A stretch of 64,000 bases of DNA from Streptomyces curacoi (GTDB taxonomy: Bacteria > Actinomycetota > Actinomycetes > Streptomycetales > Streptomycetaceae): the NCBI RefSeq assembly GCF_001513975.1, contig NZ_KQ947989.1:434001-498000 (forward strand). Direction: 5' to 3'. Of this stretch, positions 15,709 through 24,911 are shown one piece after another. The notes beneath the pieces are model-generated. The model did not search any database. It was given only the letters and a program-made list of their open reading frames with translations, and was not told the origin of the DNA. Every line of letters starts with the position of its first letter. The stretch's first letter is position 1. The translations under genes and the position numbers were made by a program.

Positions 15709-18150
15709 ATGGCACAGGGCACGGTCCAGGTGACGCACACCGGCACATCGCGGTGGCGGCGCCGCACAGGTGAGTACGCATCGCTCGCCGCCGCCCTGGA
15801 GGCCGCGGCCGACGGTGACGTCCTCACCGTCGCGCCCGGCACCTACCGGGAGAACCTCGTCGTCCAGCGGGCGGTGACCCTGCGCGGCCCCGAGGGCTCC
15901 CCCGGCTCGGTACGCATCGCGCCCGTGGACGGCGTGCCGCTGACCGTGCGTGCCTCGGCGGTGGTGCAGGACCTCTATGTGGAGGGCCAGGACGCGGCGG
16001 CGCCCGCGCTGCTCGTCGAGGAGGGCACGCCGGAGCTGGCGGACATCCGGGTCGTGACGCGGTCCGCGGCCGGGATCGAGGTGCGCGGCGGCGCGCGGCC
16101 CACCGTGCGGCGCTGCACCGTCGACAATCCCGCGGGCATCGGCATCGCCGTACTCGACGGCGGGGGCGGGGTGTTCGAGGAGTGCGAGGTCGTCGCGGCC
16201 GGCCAGGCGGGCATCACGGTTCGCGGCGGCGCCCATCCCCGGCTGGAGCGCTGCCGGATCCACCACACCTCGGGCTCGGGGCTGACGGCGACGGGTGAGA
16301 ACTCCGCGCTGGAGGCGGTGGGTTGTGAGATCTACGAGGTGCGGGGTTCCGGCGTGCAGGTCACCGGCCGGGCCACCGCCCACCTCACCGACTGCGATGT
16401 GCACCGCACCACCGCCGACGGCGTCACGCTCGACACGGACGCGGTGCTCACCCTGGCCGACTGCCGTATCCACGACATCCCGGAGAACGCGGTCGACCTG
16501 CGTTCCCGCTCGGTCCTCACCCTGACCCGCACCACGGTGCGACAGTTCGGGCGCAACGGCCTGTCCGTGTGGGACCCGGGCACGCGCGTGGACGCCAACC
16601 AGTGCGAGATCTTCGACAGCACGGGCGACTACCCGGCCGTCTGGGTCAGCGACGGCGCCACCGCCGTGCTGGACTCCTGCCGGGTGCACGACGTGCCGGA
16701 CGCCCTGTTCGTCCTCGACCGCGGCTCCCGCGCGGACGTCGTCGACAGCGACCTGTCCCAGGTGCGCAACACCGCGGTGTCCGTGAGCGACGGCGCCACC
16801 GCGCAGCTCGACGACTGCCGTATCCGGGACGCGGCGACGGGCGCCTGGTTCCGTGACCACGGCAGCGGCGGCACCCTCAACAACTGCACGCTGGACGGCA
16901 CCCAGACCGGCGTGATCGTCACCAAGGGCGCCGACCCGACCATCGAGCGCTGCACGGTCGAGTCCCCCGCGGAGGCCGGGTTCTACGTGTCGGCGGGCGG
17001 CCGCGGCACCTTCCTGAACTGCCGGGTGAGGGGCAGCTCCGGCTATGGCTTCCATGTGATCGACGGCTGCCGTACGACGCTGAAGAAGTGCCGTACGGAG
17101 CGGTGCGCGCGCGGCGGTTACGAGTTCGCGGACGGCGGCCCGGACGCGGCCTCCGGGGTCGGCCCCGACGTGGAGGACTGCACCAGCGACGAGAGCGCGG
17201 GCCTCAGGCAGCCGGCCCCGGCGCCGGAGCCCGCCGTGCAGACCGTGCGCCAGTCACCCGGCCTTCTGGGCGCGATCCCCGGCCAGCGCACCACCGAGCA
17301 GGAGCCGCTCCTCGCCGCCGCGGAGCCCGAGAAGCCGACCCGGACCTCCAAGGCCGTCCTCGGTGAACTGGACGCGCTGGTGGGCCTGGAGAGCGTCAAG
17401 CGGGAGGTGCGCGCCCTCACCGACATGATCGAGGTGGGACGGCGGCGCCAGCAGGCGGGCCTGAAGGCGGCGTCGGTCAAACGCCACCTGGTCTTCACCG
17501 GCTCCCCCGGCACCGGCAAGACGACGGTCGCCCGCCTGTACGGCGAGATCCTCGCCTCCCTCGGCGTGCTGGAGAAGGGCCACCTGGTCGAGGTGTCCCG
17601 GGTCGACCTGGTCGGTGAGCACATCGGCTCCACCGCGATCCGCACGCAGGAGGCCTTCGACAGGGCGCGTGGCGGTGTGCTGTTCATCGACGAGGCGTAC
17701 GCGCTGTCGCCGGAGGACTCGGGCCGGGACTTCGGCAAGGAGGCCATCGACACGCTGGTGAAGCTGATGGAGGACCACCGGGACGCGGTCGTGGTGATCG
17801 TCGCGGGCTACACCGCCGAGATGGAGCGCTTCCTTTCGGTCAACCCGGGTGTGGCCTCCCGCTTCTCACGGACCATCACCTTCAGCGACTACGGCCCGGA
17901 CGAACTGCTGCGGATCGTGGAGCAGCAGGCCGAGGAGCACGAGTACCGGCTCGGCCCGGGCCTCGCCGAGGCCCTGCTGAAGTACTTCACGGCGATCCCC
18001 AAGGGCCCGGCCTTCGGCAACGGCCGCACGGCACGCCAGACCTTCGAGGCGATGGTCGAACGGCACGCGGGCCGGGTCGCCCAGCTCGACGAGCCGAGCA
18101 CCGACGACCTGACGTTGCTGTACGCGGAGGACCTGCCGGAGCTGCCCTGA
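15709..18150 (+). CDS. Beta-helix / AAA+ ATPase fusion
   Basis: 813 residues. About 15-490 is a right-handed parallel beta-helix: it begins with the NosD-type YASLAAALEAAADGDVLTVA and PGTYRENLVVQRAVTLRGP. It then has about 15-20 rungs of the form x-C-x-[IV]-H-[DN] (DCDVHRTTADGV, DCRIHDIPENAV, SCRVHDVPDALF). A linker (about 490-545) leads to a CbxX/EccA-type AAA+ domain: Walker A GSPGTGKTT at 598-606, Walker B VLFIDEAYAL at about 658-667, sensor VVIVAGYTAEM, and arginine-finger region VASRFSRTI. EccA-like ATPases act in type VII secretion and CbxX in Rubisco activation; no such neighbours are here, so the client is unknown. The gene ends at a shared terminator. Confidence 0.88.
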   Translation: MAQGTVQVTHTGTSRWRRRTGEYASLAAALEAAADGDVLTVAPGTYRENLVVQRAVTLRGPEGSPGSVRIAPVDGVPLTVRASAVVQDLYVEGQDAAAPALLVEEGTPELADIRVVTRSAAGIEVRGGARPTVRRCTVDNPAGIGIAVLDGGGGVFEECEVVAAGQAGITVRGGAHPRLERCRIHHTSGSGLTATGENSALEAVGCEIYEVRGSGVQVTGRATAHLTDCDVHRTTADGVTLDTDAVLTLADCRIHDIPENAVDLRSRSVLTLTRTTVRQFGRNGLSVWDPGTRVDANQCEIFDSTGDYPAVWVSDGATAVLDSCRVHDVPDALFVLDRGSRADVVDSDLSQVRNTAVSVSDGATAQLDDCRIRDAATGAWFRDHGSGGTLNNCTLDGTQTGVIVTKGADPTIERCTVESPAEAGFYVSAGGRGTFLNCRVRGSSGYGFHVIDGCRTTLKKCRTERCARGGYEFADGGPDAASGVGPDVEDCTSDESAGLRQPAPAPEPAVQTVRQSPGLLGAIPGQRTTEQEPLLAAAEPEKPTRTSKAVLGELDALVGLESVKREVRALTDMIEVGRRRQQAGLKAASVKRHLVFTGSPGTGKTTVARLYGEILASLGVLEKGHLVEVSRVDLVGEHIGSTAIRTQEAFDRARGGVLFIDEAYALSPEDSGRDFGKEAIDTLVKLMEDHRDAVVVIVAGYTAEMERFLSVNPGVASRFSRTITFSDYGPDELLRIVEQQAEEHEYRLGPGLAEALLKYFTAIPKGPAFGNGRTARQTFEAMVERHAGRVAQLDEPSTDDLTLLYAEDLPELP

Positions 18151-18156
18151 GGCCGC

Positions 18157-18180
18157 CTGCCGGTCCCGGAGGACCGGCAG
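18157..18180. terminator. Bidirectional terminator hairpin
   Basis: A 10-bp perfect stem, CTGCCGGTCC / GGACCGGCAG, with loop CGGA, between the convergent stops at 18150 and 18215. Confidence 0.75.
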
Positions 18181-18214
18181 GGGTGCGGGCCCCGGGACGT
18201 CCAGGACCGGCAGC

Positions 18215-20578
18215 TCAGCTCTCGACCGCGGGCTGCGGCCGCGGCGCCGGTATCCCCGGCCGCAACCGGACCAGCAGCCTCTCCCGCTCCTCCGCGAACG
18301 CCGGGTCCGCCTGGTAGTCGGAATGGCCGAGGATCGGGGCGGGCAGGGGGTGCTCGGGGGTCCGGCCGTATGCCAGCGGGTCCTTGAGCGCCTCGCGGTC
18401 CACCGCGGGGCCGCAGTCGCCGGGCAGGCGGACCGGGCCGCCGATGGGGTCGGTGAGCCGGTACAGATTGCGCCAGCAGTCGAGCTCCGCGTGCAGGGAG
18501 GCGAGTGCGGCCGGGCCGAAGTGGGCCGGGAACCAGCGGCCGTAGAGGCGTTCCAGCGGGGAGCCGTAGGTGAGGAGCGCGACCCGCTTGCGGTCGGCGG
18601 GCGTCAGCTGCCAGGTCGCGGCGGCGGCGAGCACACTGCCCTGGGAGTGCCCGGAGATGACGAGGCGGCGGCCGTCCTCGGCGCGCGTCCAGGTCGCCAT
18701 CCGCCAGGTCAGGTCGGGCACCGCCCGCTCGGCGTAGCAGGGCGGCGCGAACGGGTGCGCCGCCCGCGGCCAGAAGGTGCCGACGTCCCACAGGATGCCG
18801 ATGGTGCGCCGCGCGGAGGCGTCCTTGTAGGCGCGCCTGCCCCAGGTGACGAAGAGTATGAAGCCGACGCCGATCAGCCAGGAGCCCAGTGCCTGCGCGG
18901 TCTCAGCGGCGCCGTGGACGAAGCCGTACGTCCCGTCGGCGGCCTTGCTCGGTGTCTCGTCGGTCGCCAGGGCGCCGGCCAGGGCTCCGGCGCCCAGCAG
19001 CAGGGTCGCGGTGGAGGTGACGGCGACGAGGAGCGGGGCGCGGTCGGTGAGCGTGGCCATCGCGCGCGTGCTCGCGATACGGCGGGTGCGTGCCGGGTCC
19101 CGGGGCTCGCCGGCGTAGTCGAGCCCCACCCTGCCCAGCTCGGCGCGGCGCAACCGCCAGGCCCGCCATGCCAGCCAGCCGCAGAGCAGCAGCAGGAGGA
19201 CCAGCAGCGGCGGGATGACGGACGCCTGCCAGGTCAGCAGGACCGGCGGGCCGTCGATGGAGGTGCCCGTGCCGTCCAGCCAGTCGGCGACCCGTTGGGA
19301 CACCCCGCCGGACATCACGCCGCCGAGTGCGCAGGCCAGCATCGCCACGGCAGGTCCGCCCAGGCCGCGCAGCACGGCGCGCGGGTCGGGGTCGGTGCGG
19401 TGGAGGAGGTGGGCGACGACGGCGAGGACGATGACGAGCAGTCCCTGCAGGAAGGCGATGGCGCCGAAGGTGGGGTCGCCGGGGAGGCGGCCCGCCGACT
19501 GCCAGCCCGGCCGCTCCCACCCGGCGTACACCAGGGCGAGCGCCAGCAGGACGAGGGCGGCGAGCGGCAGGCGTCGTACGAGATGCTCGTCGAGTTCCTG
19601 GTCGAGGCGGTTCTCGCTGCGGCCCCGGCGGCAGACCACCCATACCACGAAGGCCGCCCCGGCGACGATCGACGCTTCCAGGAGCCAGCCCAGTGTGTCG
19701 AGCAGCGCGGGGCCGCCGGGCCGGCGGTCGAAGCGTGCCGCCGCCGAGCCGACCGCCGCGGCGACCGTCAGCAGGCCGGCGGTGGTGTGCGCGGCGCGCA
19801 GCCGGGCGACCAGGCGACGGCCGTACCAGAAGCCGGGGCGGCCCAGGGATGTGCCGCCGGACTCCTCGTCGGGCTCGGGCTCACGGGACATCGGCTGCTG
19901 GGACTCGTACGCGCTCCAGGTGCGGCGGGAGAGGTACCAGAGCAGGCCGGTCAGCGCGGTGGGCACCATGGCCGCGAGGGCCAGCCTGCGGCCGGGGTGG
20001 CTCCACCAGCCGCCGTCCGAGACCGCGGGTGACAGGAAGCCCAGCCAGCTGTGCCGCTCGGCGCACGCGCGCTCGCCCGCGCACTGCCAGGCCGCGAGGT
20101 CCAGGGCGACCTCGCAGGCGGCCGCGACGAGCAGCACCGTCAGGGTCAGTCCCGCGAGCCGCACGAGCAGGCCGTACAGCCGCACCGTGCGCTCGCGGTC
20201 GTGGGCGGTGGGGCGCATCCAGTGGGCGAGGTTGACCACCATGAACGGCAGTAACAGCAGCCACAGGGCTCGTGCGCTGTTCCCCGAGGTCAGGTTGCAC
20301 CAGACGTACGCCTCGGGCACCGGTCCGTCCCGGTGGTCGTCCGGTCTGTCCTCCGCGTCGGCGTCCTCGGCGCGCCGGAAGACGGCGGCGGTCTCGTCGC
20401 CGGTGATCCGCACGGTCCGCGGATCGTTGAGCATGTCCTGCGGTGTGGTGCCGCCGACGCCGTGGACCAGCAGTTCCAGGGCGGTTCCGGCGCCCTCGGT
20501 CTCCTGGACGGGACCGTCGGGCCCGTCCGTCGTGGTGTCCACCCCGATCATCGCGGCACGTTCCTGCGCACGTTCCAC
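18215..20578 (-). CDS. Polytopic membrane protein with split alpha/beta-hydrolase
   Basis: About 787 residues. A soluble N-terminus holds LELLVHGVGGTTPQDML (about 33-50), the oxyanion-hole strand of a serine hydrolase. About 11 hydrophobic helices follow (about 100-605, for example LWLLLLPFMVVNLAHW and PPLLVLLLLLCGWLAW). The nucleophile elbow VISGHSQGSVLAAAATW (about 642-658) comes only after that, with a later TYGSPLERLYGRWFP and ILGHSDYQAD that could supply the acid and His. So a lipase/esterase-like fold seems to be interrupted by a membrane domain. Start GTG 20578 has GGGGGAAG 8 nt upstream; the frame is open to 20659. No substrate can be named. Confidence 0.75.
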   Translation of the reverse strand: MERAQERAAMIGVDTTTDGPDGPVQETEGAGTALELLVHGVGGTTPQDMLNDPRTVRITGDETAAVFRRAEDADAEDRPDDHRDGPVPEAYVWCNLTSGNSARALWLLLLPFMVVNLAHWMRPTAHDRERTVRLYGLLVRLAGLTLTVLLVAAACEVALDLAAWQCAGERACAERHSWLGFLSPAVSDGGWWSHPGRRLALAAMVPTALTGLLWYLSRRTWSAYESQQPMSREPEPDEESGGTSLGRPGFWYGRRLVARLRAAHTTAGLLTVAAAVGSAAARFDRRPGGPALLDTLGWLLEASIVAGAAFVVWVVCRRGRSENRLDQELDEHLVRRLPLAALVLLALALVYAGWERPGWQSAGRLPGDPTFGAIAFLQGLLVIVLAVVAHLLHRTDPDPRAVLRGLGGPAVAMLACALGGVMSGGVSQRVADWLDGTGTSIDGPPVLLTWQASVIPPLLVLLLLLCGWLAWRAWRLRRAELGRVGLDYAGEPRDPARTRRIASTRAMATLTDRAPLLVAVTSTATLLLGAGALAGALATDETPSKAADGTYGFVHGAAETAQALGSWLIGVGFILFVTWGRRAYKDASARRTIGILWDVGTFWPRAAHPFAPPCYAERAVPDLTWRMATWTRAEDGRRLVISGHSQGSVLAAAATWQLTPADRKRVALLTYGSPLERLYGRWFPAHFGPAALASLHAELDCWRNLYRLTDPIGGPVRLPGDCGPAVDREALKDPLAYGRTPEHPLPAPILGHSDYQADPAFAEERERLLVRLRPGIPAPRPQPAVES

Positions 20579-20870
20579 TGTTCGCACTTCCCCCGTGACG
20601 AGCCGTTGGCATCTGTCCGTGCGAGCACAAGGATCTCCCCGAAAGGGGGCTCCGCACACCTCTCGTCACGGAATCTCCCCGATCCGCGTGAAGAACCGGG
20701 AAGGAAAGATGCGGAAGTGACATGCGCGCGTCGGGACGGCCAGTGGCGCCACCGGTACCGACCCGTGCGAGGATGGGACGTCCCACGCACCCGGAGGGGC
20801 GAGAATGTGCTCGTCGGAGCAGGTGCGCAGGGCGTGTCGGACGGCTTGAGGCGAAAGGACCGGAGCGTAC
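20579..20870. other. Divergent intergenic region
   Basis: 292 bp between the membrane hydrolase (minus) and the DeoR regulator (plus). It contains a small CCCC-GAAA-GGGG hairpin at 20637-20648 and no convincing gene. Promoters for both directions are expected here, but I cannot place -10/-35 boxes with confidence. Confidence 0.5.
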
Positions 20871-21701
20871 GTGAGCGAGAATCAGAACCTCCTCGCGGAG
20901 CAGCGGCGCGCCCTGATCCTGGACGAGGTACGGCGCCGAGGCGGGGTGCGCGTCAACGAGCTGACCCGCAAGCTCGGCGTGTCGGACATGACCGTGCGCC
21001 GTGATCTCGACGCGCTCGCCCGCCAGGGCGTGCTGGAGAAGGTGCACGGCGGCGCGGTCCCGGTGGTGGAGGCGAGCACCCACGAGCCCGGCTTCGAGGC
21101 CAAGTCGGGCCTGGAGCTGACGGCCAAGGAGGACATCGCGCGGGCCGCGGCCGAGCTGGTCGCGCCGGGCAGCGCGATCGCGCTGTCGGGCGGCACGACG
21201 ACTTACGCGCTGGCGCACCAGCTGGTCGACGTGCCCGATCTGACGGTGGTCACCAACTCGGTGCGGGTGGCCGACGTCTTCCACGCGGCCCAGCGCACCT
21301 CCGGGCCCCGGCAGGGCGCGGCCACGGTCGTGCTGACCGGCGGGGTCCGCACCCCGTCCGACTCGCTGGTGGGTCCGGTGGCCGACCAGGCGATCGCGGC
21401 GCTCCACTTCGACGTGCTGTTCCTCGGTGTGCACGGGATATCGGTCGAGGCCGGCCTGTCCACGCCGAACCTCGCGGAGGCCGAGACCAACCGGCGGCTG
21501 GTGCAGTCGGCGCGCCGGGTCGTGGTGGTCGCCGACCACACCAAGTGGGGTGTGGTGGGGCTGAGTTCGTTCGCGGCGCTGGAGCAGGTCGACACGCTGG
21601 TGACGGACGCCGGTCTCGACACCGAGGCCCGCTCGGAGATCGCGGAGCATCTGCGGCGGCTGGTGGTGGCGGGCGAGGTGGACGAGGACGCCGACGTCTG
21701 A
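20871..21701 (+). CDS. DeoR/GlpR-family repressor
   Basis: 276 residues. An N-terminal winged helix (RRALILDEVRRRGGVRVNEL; VSDMTVRRDLDALARQGVL; KVHGGA) is followed by the sugar-phosphate-binding DeoRC domain (IALSGGTTTYALAHQL, VVTNSVRVADVF, VLTGGVRTPSDSLVGPVAD, FLGVHGISVEAGLSTPN, VVVADHTKWGVVGLSSF). It normally represses sugar-catabolic genes until a phosphorylated sugar binds. No sugar gene adjoins it, so its target is not evident. GTG 20871 is preceded by AAAGGACCGGAG. The gene starts with a coding-quality N-terminus (SENQNLLAEQ). Confidence 0.88.
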   Translation: MSENQNLLAEQRRALILDEVRRRGGVRVNELTRKLGVSDMTVRRDLDALARQGVLEKVHGGAVPVVEASTHEPGFEAKSGLELTAKEDIARAAAELVAPGSAIALSGGTTTYALAHQLVDVPDLTVVTNSVRVADVFHAAQRTSGPRQGAATVVLTGGVRTPSDSLVGPVADQAIAALHFDVLFLGVHGISVEAGLSTPNLAEAETNRRLVQSARRVVVVADHTKWGVVGLSSFAALEQVDTLVTDAGLDTEARSEIAEHLRRLVVAGEVDEDADV

Positions 21702-21798
21702 CGGTCCAGACAGCCGACGTCTGACGGTGCAGACATCTGACGAGGCGCCAGCTATGGTGACGCTGCCCGGTGCAGGGTCGGCATAGGGGGTTTCGTCC

Positions 21799-22278
21799 AT
21801 GGCTCACCTGCTGCGTGAGGTGGGGCTCGACTTCGTCGGGACCGCGCCGGTACGGCATGTCTTCGCGCGGGACGTCACCGCTCCCCCGGAGCCGGTCTTC
21901 CACGCGCTCGCCGAGGACGTGCCGGGCTGGACGGAGTGGTTCAGGGCGGTGACGCTGGCCCGGCCGCTCGACGACGGAGCCCGGCGAGAGGTCCGGCTCA
22001 AGGGCGGCACGCGCTTCGAGGAGACGATCCTCGCGGCGAAGAGCCCCGAGCTGTACGCCTACCGCGTCGACGTCACCAACGCACCGGGCGCGCGGGCCCT
22101 GGTCGAGGAGTGGCGGCTCACCCCGGCCGGGACTGGCACGCGGGTGCAGTGGACGTTCGCGGCGGACGGCACGGCACCGTTCCGGTTCGCCGTCGGCCTC
22201 GCGCGGGCCGGTCTCGGCCGGGCGTTCCGGGACGCGGTGACCGCGCTGGACCGGCGGCTGGCGTCCGCGGCGGCCTAG
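21799..22278 (+). CDS. SRPBCC (START-like) family protein
   Basis: 159 residues with the helix-grip pattern of the polyketide cyclase/dehydrase superfamily: FARDVTAPPEPVFHALAEDV, GWTEWFRAVTLARPL, FEETILAAKSPELYAYRV, EEWRLTPAGTGTRVQWTFAA, and a long C-terminal helix (GLGRAFRDAVTALDRRLASA). Such proteins bind hydrophobic ligands; many are not enzymes. No biosynthetic genes flank it. It follows the DeoR gene by 97 nt on the same strand and is separated from the convergent PLP enzyme by 33 nt. Confidence 0.8.
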   Translation: MAHLLREVGLDFVGTAPVRHVFARDVTAPPEPVFHALAEDVPGWTEWFRAVTLARPLDDGARREVRLKGGTRFEETILAAKSPELYAYRVDVTNAPGARALVEEWRLTPAGTGTRVQWTFAADGTAPFRFAVGLARAGLGRAFRDAVTALDRRLASAAA

Positions 22279-22311
22279 GGTCTGTCTGACAATTCCCGGC
22301 GGCCCCGCAGG

Positions 22312-23433
22312 TCACTCGGGCCAGACGCCCGTCGCCAGCAGTTGCTCGATCGCCGCCGAGTACGGCGCGATGTCCAGTCCCTGCTGGGCCAGCCAGGCGT
22401 CCGAGTAGTACTTGTCGAGGTACCGGTCCCCCGGGTCGCACAGCAGCGTCACCACGCTCCCCTGCCGTCCCTCCGCCACCATCTCGGCGACGATCTTCAG
22501 CGCGCTCCACAGCCCGGTGCCCGTGGAGCCGCCCGCCTTGCGCCCGATGGCCTGCTCCAGCGCCCGTACGGCGGCGACGCTCGCCGCGTCCGGCACCTTC
22601 ATCATCCGGTCGATGGCACCGGGCACGAAGCTCGGCTCCATGCGGGGCCGGCCGATGCCCTCGATGCGGGAGCCGCAGTCGCAGGTGACGTCCGGATCGC
22701 CGGTGGTCCAGCCCTCGAAGAAGCAGGAGTTCTCCGGGTCGGCCACGCAGATGCGGGTGTCGTGCTGCAGGTAGTGGACGTACCGGGCGATGGTCGCGGA
22801 GGTGCCGCCGGTGCCGGCGGTGGCGACGATCCACGCGGGCTCCGGGAACCGCTCCAGCCTGAGCTGGCGGAAGATGGACTCGGCGATGTTGTTGTTGCCG
22901 CGCCAGTCCGTGGCCCGTTCGGCGTAGGTGAACTGGTCCATGTAGTGGCCGCCGGTCTCCACCGCGAGTCGGGCGGACTCCTCGTACATCTTGCGGGAGT
23001 CGTCCACGAAGTGGCACTGCCCGCCATGGAACTCGATCAGACGGCACTTCTCGGCGCTCGTCGTGCGCGGCATGACCGCGATGAAGGGCACGCCGATCAG
23101 CTTCGCGAAGTACGCCTCCGAGACGGCCGTCGAGCCGCTGGACGCCTCGATCACCGGGCGGCCCGGCCGGATCCAGCCATTGCACAGGCCGTAGAGGAAC
23201 AGCGAGCGGGCGAGCCGGTGCTTGAGGCTGCCGGTGGGGTGGGTCGACTCGTCCTTCAGGTAGAGGTCGATGCCCCACTGCTCCGGCAGGGGGAAGCGCA
23301 GCAGGTGCGTGTCGGCCGAGCGGTTGGCGTCGGCCTGGACCTTGCGCACGGCTTCTTTCAGCCAGGCGCGGTAGCCGACGTCGCTGTGGTCGACGTCGAG
23401 CGTCACGCCGGGCGTCTGCTGGACGGTACTCAC
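22312..23433 (-). CDS. PLP-dependent cysteine synthase-family enzyme
   Basis: 373 residues from GTG 23433, with GAGGAG 6 nt upstream; an open extension to 23526 has no ribosome site. Fold type II PLP enzyme: Lys in HPTGSLKHRLA forms the Schiff base, SSGSTAVSEAYFAKLIGVPF is the substrate loop, and TAGTGGTSATIARYVHYL is the phosphate cradle. An internal CDCGSRIEGIGRPRMEPSF distinguishes this branch from CysK/CysM; mycobacterial Cds1, an L-cysteine desulfhydrase, belongs to the same branch as far as I recall. Thus cysteine synthesis or H2S-releasing breakdown are both possible. The gene is solitary. Confidence 0.8.
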   Translation of the reverse strand: MSTVQQTPGVTLDVDHSDVGYRAWLKEAVRKVQADANRSADTHLLRFPLPEQWGIDLYLKDESTHPTGSLKHRLARSLFLYGLCNGWIRPGRPVIEASSGSTAVSEAYFAKLIGVPFIAVMPRTTSAEKCRLIEFHGGQCHFVDDSRKMYEESARLAVETGGHYMDQFTYAERATDWRGNNNIAESIFRQLRLERFPEPAWIVATAGTGGTSATIARYVHYLQHDTRICVADPENSCFFEGWTTGDPDVTCDCGSRIEGIGRPRMEPSFVPGAIDRMMKVPDAASVAAVRALEQAIGRKAGGSTGTGLWSALKIVAEMVAEGRQGSVVTLLCDPGDRYLDKYYSDAWLAQQGLDIAPYSAAIEQLLATGVWPE

Positions 23434-23769
23434 GCGCTGCTCCTCATGCTTGGCGGCAACGGCGACTCGCGCGGCCGTCGCTTCGATCATAAGCACCTTG
23501 CGCACGCTTCTCACCTGCATAAACACATCTTTGGGCGCCTCAAAGGAACCCCTGGACCAGTGGCGTCACTCACGCCCTGGGGGCGCATTCACGCGAGTGC
23601 TCCGAGCGCCCCCGGCCCAGCGCGACGTGCGCACTGGTGCTCGGCGCGGGACGCGGGCAGACTGCACCCGGACGGGACGGCGATCCCGAACGGGGGCACA
23701 CTGGATCACGACCAGGGCCGGCCACACCCAGAACGAGCCGGCACACCGAGGCGCACAAGGGGGCGGGAC
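23434..23769. other. Divergent intergenic region, 336 bp
   Basis: Between the PLP enzyme (minus) and a small plus-strand gene. An AT-richer patch at 23490-23535 (containing TGCATAAACACATC) is the best candidate for the leftward promoter. No gene, tRNA or strong hairpin is seen. Confidence 0.45.
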
Positions 23770-24093
23770 ATGGCCGAGCCGGAGTTCACGGCCAGGGGCG
23801 TGCGGATCGGGAAGCGGCTGCGCTCGCTGACCCGGGCCGGGCAGGTGCGGATCAGCGACGGCAGGCTGCAGTTGCTCACCAGCTACGGCAGCGAGATCGA
23901 CAGCGCGCCGGTGCAGGCGGTGCGGGCCTCCAAGCCCTGGTTCGCCCCGGACGACCGGGCACTTGCGGACCTCAACGGCAAGCGGTACTCGCTGACCCTG
24001 GGCGATCACGACCCCGCTCCGGGGGAACCGGGCCCTCCCGCGGCACGCCGCTTCATCGAGGCCGTACGGAAGGCCGCGGGGCGGAACGGGTAA
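23770..24093 (+). CDS. Conserved hypothetical small protein
   Basis: 107 residues, ATG 23770 with AAGGGGGCGG upstream. Mixed alpha/beta composition: RIGKRLRSLTRAGQVRISDG, LQLLTSYGSEIDSAPVQAVR, then an acidic Pro-rich linker and the helix AARRFIEAVRKAAGR. It has no signal peptide, Cys or membrane helix. I do not recognise a named domain. Coding quality is good and such proteins are common in Streptomyces. Confidence 0.65.
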   Translation: MAEPEFTARGVRIGKRLRSLTRAGQVRISDGRLQLLTSYGSEIDSAPVQAVRASKPWFAPDDRALADLNGKRYSLTLGDHDPAPGEPGPPAARRFIEAVRKAAGRNG

Positions 24094-24294
24094 ATCACCG
24101 CGAGTCGCGGCGTTTCATGAGTTGCGGTGTTGCACCTCCTGCGTCACTCTGGTCTCACGTCACTCTGGGTTTACCGGCGATAACGCTGCGAACCAGCCCG
24201 CCGGCCACGACAGCAGGCGGCCGTTTCCTTCAAGCACCCTGCTGGATCCGTACTCCGTGTTCTTCCGGACCTCTTCAGTCGGGGAGTCGCAGCC

Positions 24295-24843
24295 GTGATC
24301 AGTTACCCAAGCAGGCACTGCACGGTGGAGCTCCAAGCCCTGCCGTCGCGGATCGGCCAGGTCCGCAGAATCGTATCGGCGCAGTTGCGCTACTGGCACC
24401 TGGACGCCCTGATAGACCGCGCCGCGCTCGGTGTGACCGAGCTGTTGACCAACGTCCACCAGCACGCCCAGCCGGACAAGATGTGCACCGTCGAGATCGA
24501 GCTGCTGCTCGACCGGCTCATGGTGTCGGTGCGCGACCACGACCCGCGGCTGCCGGTCGTGGCCGACGTCAACGACCCCGACGCGCTCGCCACCTGTGGG
24601 CGCGGGCTCGCGATGGTGGCCGCCGTCAGCGAGAGCTGGGGTGTGCGGCCGGACGGGGACTGCGGCAAGGTGGTGTGGTTCACGCTGCCGACGCCTGCCT
24701 CGACCCGGGTGGCGGCCGGGCGCCCGCCGCGCCGTAGGGCCGTGGCCGTGGACAAACCGGTGCGCAGCTTCGTGGACGTCCGGCCCAGGGTGGACCTGCG
24801 CAGGCCGGAACACTCTCCCGCCCGGTCGGCCGTTGTCGGCTGA
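24295..24843 (+). CDS. RsbW-like ATP-binding protein
   Basis: 182 residues, GTG start. HATPase_c fold of the anti-sigma-factor/serine-kinase type: N box GVTELLTNVHQHA (about 43-55), G1 box SVRDHDPRLP, G2 box GRGLAMVAAVSESWGV, and C-terminal strand GKVVWFTLP. The last about 50 residues are a basic Pro/Arg-rich tail. Streptomyces have dozens of orphan RsbW-like proteins acting in partner switching. No sigma factor or anti-anti-sigma gene is adjacent, so the partner is unknown. Confidence 0.85.
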   Translation: MISYPSRHCTVELQALPSRIGQVRRIVSAQLRYWHLDALIDRAALGVTELLTNVHQHAQPDKMCTVEIELLLDRLMVSVRDHDPRLPVVADVNDPDALATCGRGLAMVAAVSESWGVRPDGDCGKVVWFTLPTPASTRVAAGRPPRRRAVAVDKPVRSFVDVRPRVDLRRPEHSPARSAVVG

Positions 24844-24911
24844 CCGGGCGGTGAGGGGTTGACGGGTGGGTGGGGGCGCCGTTGGGCTTCGGGTGCCGTT
24901 TCCCGTGAAGG

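Noticed and set aside
23434..23526. 31-residue N-terminal extension or leader peptide of the PLP enzyme
   Set aside because: No ribosome site upstream of its Met codons, whereas GAGGAG precedes GTG 23433; it also lacks a stop or Cys run expected of a leader.
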